Part shown: piece by piece, positions 1-12,589 of the stretch
Position numbering within the stretch: position 1 is the first letter of the stretch
Layout: the number at the start of each line of letters is the position of its first letter
Assembly (NCBI GenBank): GCA_037953625.1
Contig: CM075651.1
Coordinates: 158,791,501 to 158,855,500 of the forward strand
DNA length: 64,000 nucleotides
Reading direction: 5' to 3'
Source of the DNA: Crotalaria pallida
Taxonomy: Eukaryota; Streptophyta; Magnoliopsida; Fabales; Fabaceae
Made by a program: the position numbers and the translations under genes
Notes under the pieces: generated by a model
Told to the model about the DNA's origin: nothing
Seen by the model: only the letters and a program-made list of their open reading frames with translations
Databases searched by the model: none

Positions 1-684
1 TTTTTAAACTTAAAAAAAATATTAATATTATAATTTTACCTTTTTAACTTTTATTAAAAATTTCACTAATATATTATTCGAAATTGATGAACAAGGAACA
101 AATAAAGGAAAAACTAATAAATAAATACCTCATAAAAAAACACAAAGTGACTTATAAATAAAAAAAAAGATTTTTTCTAGAATAATGAACTATAAATATA
201 TAGGAACTGAAAGAGTATTTCTTAGACTAACTTTACACTTGTACAGTAGTTCTTTAGGACAATGTATAGCAAATCCCATCTTATAAAACACTTATCTCAT
301 AAAAAATATTACATCCTTAGTCTCACAATGATGTTAAAAAAAAGATAAATTTTTTGTCTCAAAGTAAAGTTATAATAATTACTTAAAAAGTTTAAACTTG
401 CAAATTTTGAATTGCGATTAATTGATTAATGCAAAATGTATTAAATTAGTTGTTTGATAATTGATGAATGTATTATTAGACAAATAATTAAATACATGTT
501 TTATTAGTTTTTTAACTTTTTTAAATTTTTTACCGTTTATATGGATGGAGGAGGGAGTATTATTTAGTGGGGCATAATCCTCTGTTTGGAAGTACTACTA
601 CTATAGGTCATAATTCTATATTAAATCTTACTCGAATAGTCCAACTCTATTTACAGTTCATGGACAAAAATGTTTATTGATTTA
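1..684. other. AT-rich non-coding DNA
   Basis: No coding exon was found on either strand. In particular, the minus strand was searched for the second half of a RING-H2 domain (His-x2-His and Cys-Pro-x-Cys) that would complete the gene at 1177-3203, and it was not found. The stretch may be part of that gene's last intron. Confidence 0.4.
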
Positions 685-974
685 GGGTATTTTTATCATG
701 CAATCCAAAATTGGATGGTTGCTATGCAACCTTTTCTTAAACCTAGTTAAAATTAAGTTTTTGCAATTTAGTCCAACATAAAAAGTAAATTAAAAATTAG
801 TTAAAATTAGTCACTTGACTAAATTTTTAATTTACTTTTTATGTTGGACTAAATTGCAAAAAACTAATTTTAACTACTTCAAATAATGACATGACATAGG
901 TAGCAATTTTTTATTGGTTTAAGAAAAGATTGCATAGCAACCATCCAATTTTGGATTGCATGATAGTAACTCCC
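685..974. mobile_element. Foldback Mutator-like MITE with 9-bp target duplication
   Basis: The two halves are near-perfect inverted copies: ATCATGCAATCCAAAATTGG near the left end reappears reverse-complemented near 960. The 9-mer ATTGATTTA occurs immediately outside both ends (676-684 and 975-983), the target duplication expected of Mutator-superfamily elements. It lies just downstream of the last visible exon of the RING-H2 gene, so it sits either in that gene's final intron or at its truncation point. No coding capacity. Confidence 0.8.
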
Positions 975-1176
975 ATTGATTTATCGGTTATCTAAAAACT
1001 ACTTTTATCTGTTTATCTTCAACCAAGGCAGTTTCAGGGAACCTTTTTCTCAGAAACTATGTAATTACCGCGTTCGAAGTATCACTCATAATTCCTTGAG
1101 ATTTTGGAATGAAAATTTTGTCTATAAAAAAAAAAAAAAGAGTAGTTTCAGAGAACTCTAAGATATTTCTCATCAC

Positions 1177-3203
1177 CTGTAAGCAGATTGAGCAGTTTAA
1201 CTTATTGTTCAGTTTCAACATTTCGCTGGAGTTGTATTGCTGAAAAGGAAGCTTTTGAATGAAATTTTGGGCCATCCCTTTCACTGATCCTTCAATATCA
1301 TAAATATCTGATAGTTCTCCATAACTTGTTCCTCGTATGTTGATCTGAAACTAAATAAGTTTCACCGAGTGTGAGAGAAATTTTGATTCTATTAACTTAA
1401 CATAGTCCCCATGAAACGAAGATCCTCAGTCCCAAATCCTATATCCTCCACACATATTCTATTAAACTGAAAAATAATTCCTTAATTGCTATTGACATTT
1501 TAATATAATATTTAATGAAATGTGATTGATTGGTTACGAGACATGGTTTGGAACAGAGTATCCCTAACCAATATCCTTAGGACATTATTTAAGAAATACA
1601 TCAAAGGAAAAGTAAACTAACTTTTTGTATTCTTTAAATAATGCAATAAGGAAATTTTTTAACATTTTCCTTTATATATTTATATGCTTACATGCAACGC
1701 ATAGGCACGTGCAACAGCCGGGCATATCCAATCCATAAAGACTTTACCATTCCATAAACTGTTCAAAAAGTTAACCTGCAATTCCACACCAAAACTTGGG
1801 AGGTGAGAAGAAAATCATATCAATTGTACTAAGTGAAAGTGTACCATAAGTATAGCTAATTATACAAGTGACACACTGGTGAAATAGCAGGCCTTTCAAA
1901 AGATCGATACAAAACATCCGATGGTTCATCAACAGCAACCAAATTAAACATTTCAAAAGCTGCAATGGTTCCTGTAACTGCTCCTTTCACAGCCCCATCA
2001 AGAAAACCAACTTCTGATGAATGGAATGAGAAGGCTCCTGCAATTGTTCCTATTATTGACCCTCCTGTACCAAGATCACAAATATTCCTCATAAGATTTT
2101 ACAATGTAAAGGGTTAATAATGCTAAGCACTATTTTACCTTGCCTAAATTGTGAAATGTACTCTCTCCTGTCTCATTTTAAGCAAAAATAATTAATTTTA
2201 TACATATTAAGGAAATTAGTTAAGTTTATTTAATTTTCTCAAATTCATAAAAAAATATACTACTTTAATAAATTTACATTGGGAATTAAACAAAATTAAG
2301 AGTGAGAGACCCAATTTAGTCCCTCAAGTTTTCCTTCTAAGACATTTTAGTCCCTCAAGAATTATAATTCACTTTTACTCCCTAAAGAATTTTAAAAAGT
2401 ATCACTTTAGTCCATGTTTTCATTCCGTTAACTACTGTCACTGTTGGCATAAACTTTAACATTTCATTCCTAGGTGCTAATGGCCTCCCAGTAAATAATG
2501 TCCCTGATGCTTTTGGAAACAGTGACAATAGTTAATGGAACGAAAACATGGATTAAAGTGGTACTTTTTAAATTCTTTAGAAACTAAAAGTGAATTATAA
2601 TTCTTGAGAGACTAAAGTATCCTAATCGAAAAACTCGAGGAACCAAATTGGGCCTTCACTCCAAAATTAAATTCAACCACATTATGATGATATTTTAGAG
2701 ATGATTGTATTGCGAATAGAAAATTAGTTAAGTTTTGCTTATATTTAATACCCTTAATGAAGTGTTTTTTTTTACTCATAAATAAGACCAGAGAGAGTAT
2801 GACATAACACAGTAGCATATTTTTTTTAAGCCAGTGTCAAGATTAGTGACTTTTTTTTTCAAGAAAAAGCTTTTATTCAAACGGGTATGAGTAATACCCA
2901 AAAGCTGAATGTACAACAAGTCAAAGTAATTTATCAGGACAAAGCTAGCCAAAGGCATGATGAGAATGCTACTGATAAATAGAGAGGTTAGAAATGGAAT
3001 TGCAATATACCTAGTGCCACAATGAAAGCAAATGTAGCAAGAGGAACTCTCTCCAAAACTATCATGAATACTCCAAGTGCAGAACCAGAGATGGAAGCCA
3101 AAGCTAAGAAAGAAAACACTTCCTTACACCTTGTTACTATCTTTATTATTCCAGAAAACCACTTTGTCATGGTTGGAGAAGTGTTGGTACTCGTAATAGG
3201 CAT
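1177..3203 (-). CDS. NEP1-interacting-protein-like RING-H2 E3 ubiquitin ligase, 3' part missing
   Basis: Assembled by hand on the minus strand: exon 1 3011-3203, exon 2 1877-2064, exon 3 1692-1775, exon 4 1177-1344. Phases agree throughout and give 211 codons. Residues 27-65 are hydrophobic (SFLALASISGSALGVFMIVL); exon 2 adds a Gly-zipper membrane segment (GGSIIGTIAGAF, then GAVKGAVTGT); exon 3 has NGKVFMDWICPAVARAY; exon 4 ends in CSICLQ, the first Cys pair of a RING-H2 finger, followed by a clean GT donor. This layout matches NEP1-interacting proteins and related membrane RING ligases, which in plants anchor ubiquitin ligase or RPOT-polymerase-binding functions at membranes. The remaining RING ligands, usually starting DFQ or DFK in the next exon, are absent from 1-1176. 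The gene therefore runs off the window or is broken. The exon 2 donor (CCA|GTGTGT) is the weakest splice site. The start is the first Met of the open frame. Confidence 0.72.
2159..2799. mobile_element. Stowaway-type MITE interrupted by a foldback element
   Basis: The ends TACTCTCTCCTGTCTC and ACCAGAGAGAGTA are inverted and flanked by TA, as in Stowaway elements. The interior is split by the insertion at 2300-2661. The whole lies in intron 1 of the RING-H2 gene. Confidence 0.65.
2300..2661. mobile_element. GAGTGA-ended foldback MITE (Mutator-like), 9-bp target duplication
   Basis: The element begins GAGTGAGAGACCCAATTTAG and ends in its inverse (CCAAATTGGGCCTTCACTC). CAAAATTAA flanks both ends (2291-2299, 2662-2670). 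It belongs to the family also at 41389, 57682 and 63947, which share GAGTGAA termini and the phrase 'TTTAGTCCCT'. It is inserted in the Stowaway MITE at 2159-2799. Confidence 0.82.
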
Positions 3204-4007
3204 TTCAAATTGAGAGGATAAGAAAGTGCTCTAAATGTATTGCTTGGAAAGGATGCAGACACTAGCATTTATAGGCTGAGGAAAGCCATGTTCATTTTTT
3301 TACTTTTTTTTTTTAAAATAAAAAAAGCTCCATGTTTTTCATGCTGTTTATTTGTCTTATTATACACAAATGCTTCTTTAAAAAATGTGTTATGTTTGGA
3401 AACATGTTCATTGCAAAAAACATCTTTATTTACTTTTCAATTTTTAAAGTGTCAATGATAGTTATAATAGTAATTTAAAAAAAAATATAAGTATATCAAA
3501 TATTATGAACTCTAATATTATTAATAATATTAACTAATTTATTTAATTTTCATAAAAAAAATTAATCCAAATGTTTATATTTAGAAGCAGACATGTTGAT
3601 TTTTAAATAAAAGAGATAAAAGGAACAAAAATTTTCTTCTAAATAAGAATAGATAAAATATTGTTAACCAAAAAAAAGAAAGTTAACAAAAAAAAATATC
3701 TTTGGAAGCATGGTATCTAAGTGCAGACGTACTGTAGTAGTAGTAGTATTTAACTAACAGCGGACTGGTGAGTCAGAGATTACGTGTGTGCCCCTTGTGA
3801 AGTACTCCGTCTGTAGATAGGGTGGGCAGATGGTTCTTAAAATGCTCCCTCAATAACTAAAATGTTTTCAGCACTTTTATTTTGTTTCCATTTATAAGAT
3901 TTCATACCAATTTTCAATGATTATTAATTATTTTTTTCCACAAACATCCTTTATTTAACATTTTTTAGATTTTCAATAATATTAACAGGGGTAATTTTGA
4001 AAATACA

Positions 4008-4635
4008 TACTCCCTCCGTTTCACAATGTTTGGCCTTTTAGGTCTGGGCACACAGATTAAGAAAGTGTTAATTATTGTAAGTATTATGTATAGTTTGTCT
4101 AAAATGCCCCTATTTAATCCTTATTGAAAATTGTGATAGTATTTACTCCCTCTGTCCCTAAATATAAAACCCTCTTGACAATTTTATTTTGTCCCTATTT
4201 ATAAAGCCTCATACCAATTTTCAATGATCATTAATTACTTTTTTCCACAAATACCCCTATTTATTTAACACTTTTTAGATTCCCAATAATATTAACAGGG
4301 GTAATTTTGAAATTACATATCAAAAGTTCACATTTCCAATACAATTAACTAAATTATTCCACTTTCTTAATGGACGTGAAATCCCCCAAAGAGGCTTTAT
4401 ATTTAGGGACGGAGGGAGTAATTTTTATTAGTAAGTGTGTCCATTAATTAATGTATAGTGGTTTAGAGATGAGAGAGATGATAAAAGTAGAATTAATGAG
4501 GAGTAAGAAAAATGATTGAATGAAAGGTTAATATTGGAAAAAAAATATGTTTTGTATTGAAAATGTAAAAGGTCAAACATTGTGAAACGAGAAAAAAAAG
4601 GCTAAAAGGTCAAACATTGTGAAACGGATGGAGTA
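4008..4635. mobile_element. Stowaway-type MITE, second nesting level
   Basis: TACTCCCTCCGTTTCACAAT at the left is matched by ATTGTGAAACGGATGGAGTA at the right. It is inserted in the outer MITE at a TA and is itself interrupted at 4144-4420. Confidence 0.75.
4144..4420. mobile_element. Stowaway-type MITE, innermost nesting level
   Basis: The left end TACTCCCTCTGTCCCTAAAT is inverted at the right end (ATTTAGGGACGGAGGGAGTA). About 277 bp, non-coding. It is the same family as the outer MITE that hosts its host. Confidence 0.82.
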
Positions 4636-4724
4636 TTAAAAGTTCACATTTCCAATACAAATAACTAAATTAATCCATTTTTTTAATGGACGTGAAATCT
4701 CACCAAGGGGTTTTATAATTAGAG

Positions 4725-4999
4725 TACTCCCTCCGTCCCTAAATATAAAGCCTCTTTGGGAGATTTCACGTTCATTAAGAAAGTGAAATAATTTAGTTAA
4801 TTGTATTGGAAATGTGAACTTTTGATATGTAATTTCAAAATTACCCCTATTAATATTATTGAGAATCTAAAAAGTGTTAAATAAATAGGGGTGTTTATGG
4901 AAAAAAGTAATTAATGATCATTGAAAATTGGTATGATGCTTTATAAATATGGACAAAATAAAAGTGTAAAGAAAACTTTATATCTAAGGAGGGAGATAG
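4725..4999. mobile_element. Stowaway-type MITE
   Basis: The left end is TACTCCCTCCGTCCCTAAAT and the right end is a degraded inverse. The interior is homologous to 4144-4420 in reverse orientation. Confidence 0.75.
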
Positions 5000-5285
5000 T
5001 ACTCCCTCCGGCTCGAATTATAAGCAAAATCAACTAATTTTACGCTTATTAAGAAGGTTAGTTGATTGTATTTAATTTCCTCAAATTTATAAAAGAATAG
5101 AGGTATTTTAGGAAAGTTGCATTGAGAATGTAACAAAAATTAAATAAGATAACAATTTTTTAGGGATGTTTTTGGAAAGTGACATTGGGAATGAAATAAA
5201 ATTTAAGAAAGTTGGTTAGTTTTGCTTATATTTAAAATCAAAAGAGGTATGTTTTTTGTTGCTTATATTTCGAATCGGAGGGAGT
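5000..5285. mobile_element. Stowaway-type MITE, different subfamily
   Basis: The left end TACTCCCTCCGGCTCGAATT is matched by TTCGAATCGGAGGGAGTA at the right. It abuts the previous MITE directly. Confidence 0.75.
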
Positions 5286-7508
5286 ATAAAATAATGTTAT
5301 TGCTGATTGCACTGAAAATTTGAAAGATAAATTAATCATTCTCGGTCCTCCATCCAAGATCTCTTACTCCGTAGCAATTTTCCGAGTCGGCATACTTAGA
5401 CTATGCTAAATACTTTAGGAGCTGCCACGTACGTTGCACATACATAAAAATAAAACTGTTTTTTTTTTTGGTGCAAATGATGACATGAAAATAAAACCCT
5501 GAACAGGATTACTATGTCTGATAGGTATATATTCTATGTAGACACCGAAATCCATATGGTAGATTAATTACCTAAATGGCTGCAGGGGGGCACTTTATTG
5601 GTTATCTAAAAGAAACTACTATATATAACCAAATATTACTTTTCACTATTCTCATGAAGTGTAGATAAATCATGATGGAATGTAAGATTAGAATCAAATC
5701 TTTCAATTAAACCAAGTAGTGCTTCATAATTGGGGTTCATATAGTTCAAAAGTTTCCATGCATAAACCACTGATTGGATCATTGGATGGATATTGGTATT
5801 TTTCATTTGTTGTTAGTCAAAACCATAGTAGTTCTTGAAAAGCATATCACATAGGAGTAAAAGTTAACTGAGGTGGTGGACTGGTGGTTGAATTTACTGT
5901 TTTATTGTTATCCCTATTTTCTACTTATAATTAATTCATTTGTTGATTGAAAGGAAGGCTCAGAAATGTTAACCAGAAGAGTAATGCTATATCTCCTAAG
6001 AGTCCTTCTTTATTAAATAAAAATGTTAATACATTTCAACATATTAGCAATATAAAACGTAGTATAAAATACTTTCTTTAGTAGATCGAAGGATTTGTCT
6101 TCAGTAATACTTGCCTTTTATAATTAAAGCTTGAACAGTAGGGACAGATACATGAGGGGCACCCTTGAAACCTCAATTAATTTTCTTTTCATACGCACAT
6201 TATTATAGTTAAAAATAAAAATTTGATTGAAAGTTGTTTTTTTACATTGTCAAATTTAAATTTTTATACATTTTTTTAATCTCTTTTTGTCTTTAAAATG
6301 TGAATGATAGCTATGTACTCATTTGTTTTGTGACTTTGTCCTCTAGTATCACTTTACCGAATGTTAAAAAATATATTCAAAATATTATCACTAAGCATAA
6401 TTCATTTTCATTACCAATACTGACAAATTAATACTATATATATATATATATATATATTAATATTTTATACTTTAAATTTAATTTACTAGGTTATAAGAAG
6501 AAAAAATTTGAATCCCTTTCTACTTTTTCCTGGATCCGTACTTGTCCTTGAGCACTCAATATGCATTTACTTTTTCATTGAATATTTTCTTTGTTTATTA
6601 TTAGGATGATTTTTTAGGAGAAATAAGATAACATTACTATTCTACTACTTAACATTTCTTGTCCTTCCTTGCGATGAAGGAAACTTATAGATATTCAGTA
6701 TCCTGAGATCTGATTGGCAGTTTCAGCAGCTAGACAGAAAAAACAGGAAAGTAACTAAAACAAGGTGCTGGAAAAGTGGTTCGTGGTTATATTGCTTCTG
6801 TGGGCTGAGTTATATATAGAGTTATTAGTTCATAAATAAAATTTAATTGCATTAACTGATGGGCAGATAAGGCTTTATATTTAGTCTCCTACGACACGTC
6901 ACCTTCACCTGTGCTTATCTTCTTTCATTCTTCTTAAATAAATACTCATTTTAATATCTTCAATTTGAAAAATATCAATCCAAACCAAAATTTGGTGACA
7001 TATTTCCTGCAGTTTAAGTCTTTAAAATATAAGAAAAAAAATTTATTTCTCTCTACTTAAAATATAAATAAAAGTAACTAACTTTTTTAAGTTTGTTTCA
7101 TTTTCAATGTCACTCTCCTAAAACATATCTAAAAATTTGTTATCTCATTCAAGTTTTGTTTCATTTTCAATACTATTTTTTTTAAATACCTTTTTTTTTA
7201 TAAATTTAAAAAAATTAAATACATTTAACTAAGTTCTTTAATAAACATGATTTTAATTTTTTATTTTTTATTTTGTTTACTTATATGGTTAACCAAGAAG
7301 GTGCGTGAGGGAATGAAACAAAATTCTTTGTTTATTATCACAAGAAAGGAATTCCGAAATAAGGAAAAATTATTTGACTTAAATCAAGTTTGTATACCAC
7401 AAGTTAAGCCATAAATGGCTTTTCTTCTCCAATAATTCATTTTTAATAAGATGGATTGTGTCGGTTCTTATATCAAAATCAATTGAATTATATTGGATCA
7501 CATTTTGA
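5286..7508. other. AT-rich intergenic DNA without a recognisable gene
   Basis: No frame longer than about 60 codons with gene-like composition. A (TA)n tract lies near 6436-6457. Around 7020-7260 are degenerate MITE-like phrases. Nothing else could be identified. Confidence 0.5.
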
Positions 7509-7807
7509 TACTCCCACCATCTTTTATTATAAGTCACTTTTACATAATTCAAGCATATTAGGAAAAGTAATTATTACTCTTAAATTTATCAAAAAATATA
7601 TTGCCATTCAAAATTGCCCTTATTTAAAACTTTACAACTTTTTTCATTTCTCTTTCTATTGTAATTATTATCTCATCATCCCTATGTTATTACGAAGGAT
7701 GTATTTGGAATAAACTCTTTAATATTACCTAGATATTTTAAAACAACGTATAAAAAGATACACTAAATCTATCAAAATGATGTTTTATAATAAGGAACGG
7801 AGGGAGC
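7509..7807. mobile_element. Stowaway-type MITE
   Basis: The left end TACTCCCACCATCTTTTATT is matched at the right by AATAAGGAACGGAGGGAG. Short frames inside it are not coding. Confidence 0.65.
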
Positions 7808-7966
7808 TGGTAGAATTCAAGACAATTGTTAGGGCAGTCTATGTGGAATGCATAAAGTAGCTTGGTGTCTTGTTAGAGTAACATGGATTGAAAAAAAAAT
7901 AATGGGTATGGTTAACAATTGCCCTAAGAGCATTTGTTAATGTTATTAGTATTGGAAAATAAATTA

Positions 7967-8233
7967 TACTCCCTCTGATCTCTATAATAAGAAAAAATAA
8001 CCGAAATCACGTTTATTAAGAAAGTTAATTGAATGTATTTAATTTTTTCAAAATCATAAAAAATATGACTACTTTTGGAAAGTTGTATTGAGAATGAAAC
8101 AAAAATTAAATAAGATCACTACTTCTAGAACATTTTAAGAATAATTGTATTGAGAATAAATAGTTAACTTTTTCTTATATTTGAGACCAAAATATGTATG
8201 CACCTTTTTTCTTATAATAGGGACCAGAGGAAG
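7967..8233. mobile_element. Stowaway-type MITE
   Basis: The left end is TACTCCCTCTGATCTCTATA and the right end TATAATAGGGACCAGAGG is its inverse. Non-coding. Confidence 0.68.
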
Positions 8234-8588
8234 CAAGTGAGCATTTTTCTATGTCTCGGAAATACAAAAAACCACACATTTCCATGCATTTCTACTATAT
8301 TTAACTTCTTAATAAGACATTTGCCAAAAAATATTACTATCCATTAGCTACTTAATTAAAATGAAAATGATGTTTGCTCAAAAAAATTACTCACAAGTTG
8401 GTGCATAATTTATTTTAGCAAAATGCTAACTATTGTTTTTGTTATTAACAAGCCAAATATAGCCGGTTAATATAAAAATTTGTATTTTTTTTCATTTTCA
8501 AGAGATAAAATGATATACATTTTTTCCTTTTAAAAAAAAGGATATACATTTTTTTTTGTTTTTTTATTTCACTCCCTAAAAATTTTAA

Positions 8589-8949
8589 GGCAAAACTACT
8601 AGATTGTTCCCTTAAGTTATTTTTTAGTTGCGATTTCGTCCCTTAACTTTTTTTGTTTCAAATAAGTCTTAAAGTTGTTGAAGTATAACAAATAAGTCAT
8701 TTCCGTTAATTTTTTTCATTAAGCGACACGTGTCACCATAAGAAAATTTTTTTAAAAAAAATCATTAAATCATTTTTTAATATGTGGCACCATTAGTTAA
8801 GTGACACGTGTCACTTAATAGACTAAACTAACGGGAAAGACTTATTTGTTACACGGCAACAACTTTATAACTTATTTGAAACGAAAAAAAGTTAAAGGAC
8901 GAAATCGGAACAAAAAAATAACTTACAGGACCAATCCAGTGGTTTTGCC
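8589..8949. mobile_element. Foldback Mutator-like MITE with 9-bp target duplication
   Basis: It begins GGCAAAACTACTAGATTG and ends CAATCCAGTGGTTTTGCC. AAATTTTAA is duplicated at 8580-8588 and 8950-8958. The internal sequence is a long inverted repeat (CGATTTCGTCC / GGACGAAATCG). Non-coding, 361 bp. Confidence 0.82.
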
Positions 8950-9643
8950 AAATTTTAACAAGTGTCCTAAAATTATTCGTTAACAAAACCCTTCGTTTTA
9001 ATAACCAGTTAAGTTGATAAAGCTGATAAATATAGAATACCAGTGTTTGAGTTTAAACTTTGTTGGTATGTAATTTGAGTTTTGAACTATTTATTAAAAA
9101 ATTGAGTACGTGTATTATTTAACATATGTACTGCGTAACTATTTGCATATTTACTAACTATCAGATTGTTTAGATGACAAGATTCTTGGACGATGTTATC
9201 ATCCCAATTAGCTTATCAACTTGGATAAGAGATCATAGTAAGAGTAATAGTGATAAATAAGGCCTAATCAAACTTAGATGACATGCATTAAGATAAGAAC
9301 TTAAGCAAGTCCAGCTCACATCATTCACATGATCGTCTTAGTCAACTCGATCAACTTGGGTAGTCAACTAGTCATAGTCTACAACACCATTAAAAATTGC
9401 AATAAAAACATGCATGCATTAATGAAAAAAATGTTTAATTAATGAAAAAAATGTTTAAATAAAACTTATATTTAAGATCCAAAAAAATACTAAACATCCC
9501 GATTCAAAGAAACATTTGTGTGTATGGTAAAAATTCAGTACTTCAGTAACCAATATCTTTACAATCAAGTGACAAATATTTTTCTTAAAATTAAATCTGA
9601 ATCTTTTGAATTAAAAAAAAAAACAGAGTTCAGAGAGTTTTAC

Positions 9644-9725
9644 TCGAAAGTCACATTGCTTCCACAACTTGTGTCAAGGTGCAATGTGACTTTCGACCGA
9701 TTTAAAAAAAAAAAAAAAAAAAAAA
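9644..9725. repeat. Short perfect hairpin followed by an A-tract
   Basis: The 16-base arms TCGAAAGTCACATTGC (9644-9659) and GCAATGTGACTTTCGA (9681-9696) are perfectly complementary around a 21-base loop. A run of about 20 A follows, nearly unbroken. Too short for a known MITE with certainty. Confidence 0.6.
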
Positions 9726-10185
9726 CTTAACTTGCTTCACGAGTCTCACTCCGATCCTGTGAAATTATTATACACTCCATACTTAGATGCATGGCTTGAC
9801 GTGACCTTTTATTGGTATCTCACATGTAAGAAATTAAATTATCTACCCTTCCAACATTAAAATATTAAAGTTTTTTGTTTTCAGCCATATGGGATTATGG
9901 GAAGTGCTTAGAAGGTATCATTATATGAAAAAGTGAGAGGAGTTGGTTACACATATATTGGTTTACGAAAATTCTGTTTTGTGAGATGTCATTGTATAGA
10001 GAATTTCTAAACTGCTCTAATTAAAGAGTATACTACTCAAATAACTGCTCAGATTTGACTCTAGAATATTTAATGTTTGCTCCAACCGCCTGAGTAGAGC
10101 AGTGATGTATGCATTATTACTCCAATAGTGCAGAAGAACTTGTCCATTATAGATAGAGCTTCAATTTATTGGTTAAAGGAGTCAT

Positions 10186-10189
<4 letters not shown>

Positions 10190-10246
<57 letters not shown>
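10190..10246. repeat. (TA)n microsatellite
   Basis: About 28 uninterrupted TA units. Confidence 0.95.
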
Positions 10247-10250
<4 letters not shown>

Positions 10251-10489
10251 ATAAGCTAAAGCTAAGTGAACACGATGTCAGTTACCATTGCATGCTATTC
10301 CTGTGACACAAGTCACACACAGAGGTTCTATGCAGTCTGCAGAGTTAGTTGCAGCAATTCAATCAACTCTATGGTGGTCCTTCACTACTTTAAGTCTAGT
10401 TGTGCAGAGCGGATGTTCTATTCATCACACCATTTTAGTAAATGGTTATTGATTCTATTTGGGAGTTGGGTTTCAATGACACCATAAAG

Positions 10490-10770
10490 GATTATTTAAA
10501 ATTTTAGTCATTGAAATTATGTGTCTTTTTGGAAATTGATCTTTGAACTTCTTTTTCGATGTTTTGGATTTCTGAACTATGCTCAAATTTTTAGAAATGA
10601 TTATTTCGTCACTTAGTAATGATATGGTTGACTACATGCATGTCACATTTGTCACGTCAATAGGTAACGTACCACGTGATATCACATTAATTTTTTAAAT
10701 TTAAAAAACATTCAAACTTATTAAAAATAATTATAAATCGAATAATTATAAATCGTACCAGTATTTTTTG
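10490..10770. mobile_element. Half of a foldback element related to 17184-17711
   Basis: The order of phrases (ATTTTAGTC, then TTTTTGGAAATTG, TCGTCACTTA, GTCACGTCA) parallels the left half of 17184-17711, but no inverted right half is found. Truncated copy; ends uncertain. Confidence 0.4.
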
Positions 10771-10799
10771 TATGCTTCAACATAAATATAGGGCACATT

Positions 10800-12300
10800 T
10801 AAAAAAAAACAAAATAGTGGATAGTGAGTATGGGTGATTGTGTATGAGTGTGGGAGTGAGTCAGTGAGTGGGTGACTCGATGTTAGTGAGGAAGAAGAAG
10901 AAGGAGAAATGAGTGAAGAAGAAGAAGAAAAAGAAGGAAAAAGAGGAGAAAAAAGAATTTGGAGAAGAAGAAGAAAAATGAGGGGTATTTTTGAAAAAAA
11001 ATTAAAGGGGGTTAAAACCCAACTTTGGGGTTAAAAAATCAAAACCTTAATGTTTATTACTCCTTCATTGATAGGTTGAGTAGTAGTCTACAAACCCCAC
11101 ATTTTAGGTCTCAAACCTCGATTTTTTTTAAATGGGATTCTATCGAAATATTTTCCGATATCCCCGAATCGGAAAAAAATGCATTTTTTCAAATACTCGT
11201 TTATTAAAAATTCATTTTTATAGTCAGAAAATGCATTTTTCCGACTCGGGTATATCGAAAAATATTCTAATAAAACCTCATCGGAAAAAACCGGGTTTAA
11301 AGATTAACAACAAGCCTAAAATGTGAGATTTGTAAACTAATCTTCATGGGGTTTAGTCTACAAACCCCATTGTTTATCTTACAAACCCCATTTTTTCTAA
11401 ATATTCCAAAATTATCCTTCTTGTAACTTCCCTTCATTTCATCCCTTTAACTTCTGAAACCACAAACCCCAACCTCATTCACGTTATCTAACCTTTCATA
11501 TTCCCTTCCCCAACCTTCTCCACCAACTTCCACCGCTTCCTCCATCATCGTTCCCGATCGTCGCCGCCTCTACCGCCATTTCCGCCTCCATCGCAATTCG
11601 TCTGTAAAGGTGAGAACTTCGTGTACCTTCTCCTCTGTTTTTTGGTTGATTTGGTGTTGGGTTTCATTTGTTCTTCTTCCTTCTCTGCTGCGTTTCAACT
11701 CTCTCTCTTCATTCGTTTTCATTCTTCTCTGTTGTGTTCTTCTAAATAAAATTAATTCTGATATTATATTTTCGGAAATATGAAATTCACGAAAGCATGT
11801 GATCGGAATAAACTTAAGAACAAATACGAAAAAAATTCTGATACACCTTTATCGAAATTTTAGAGAATTCCGACACTGACGAGTCGGAATGGTAACAGTA
11901 ACGAAAAAACTTAACGGCAGGGATGTATGTTACCTGATGTAATGTGCAATGAAACAACTTCTTCAGGAACGTTGGTGTGAACAAAATATATACCTCAATG
12001 AGTTTTTTGCTCTAGAGAAGAGTAGAAAGAGTAGAGAGAGATAGAAAGAGAGGGGTTTTGATGGAGAATGAAATGTTGCATGGGGTTATGGGATTTTCTT
12101 GGGTGGAAGAAGGTGAAAAGGTGGTGGGTTTTGTGGTTTGGGGTTTATGAAGGTGTAAGGTTTTGGGGTTTGTGGTTTTTCTTTTTTTTTTTTTTTTCTT
12201 TTTTGAAATCACAATGATAAACTTTCTCCATTAAAATAGGGTTTATGGATAAAAAGTGGTGTTTGTTGCCCCAATCTTCATTACTCAAAAAAAAACCAAG
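10800..12300. other. Low-complexity and repeat-like region
   Basis: A purine tract of GAAGAAGAA type (about 10887-10980) is followed by several short imperfect palindromes of the TCGGAA/TTCCGA kind (11130-11300, 11760-11900). Then come CT-rich DNA and a GGGTTTGTGGTTT-rich stretch (12110-12180). Repeated 'ACAAACCCCA' phrases occur at 11090-11390. I see no protein gene. The composition resembles the interior of the element at 14808-15956. Confidence 0.4.
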
Positions 12301-12589
12301 CCCATGTCATTTAGTACTTCATACAGAACTCAACTCATCCAGACCAAGGCCATACTAAGACTTATTATGGGCTGTTGACACTCCAATACCCATCTTAACT
12401 TCCTATTGTTTAATGAAGATATTGACTTTTTAAATATTTTATATTTTAAGTAGGGGTAAATTTTAAAAGTACAATAAATATGAAAAGTAAAGAGTACAAA
12501 TAGCCAAATAGGTGCAACCGAATCCTTGGACTACTACATACCACTGTATATGCATCTGAGGCAGTCAGACACCCTTCTTAAACTTTTGG

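Larger units (their letters stand above)
3845..4733. mobile_element. Outer Stowaway-type MITE, split
   Basis: A degenerate copy of the family that is intact at 4144-4420 and 4725-4999 (shared phrase ATTAACAGGGGTAATTTTGA). It is broken at 4008-4635 by another MITE. The left terminus is eroded, so the start is approximate. Confidence 0.5.

Noticed and set aside
10266..10487. 73-codon Cys/Ser-rich frame that might be another secreted peptide
   Set aside because: No signal peptide, cysteines are irregular, and there is no similarity to the peptide family in promoter or 3' block.
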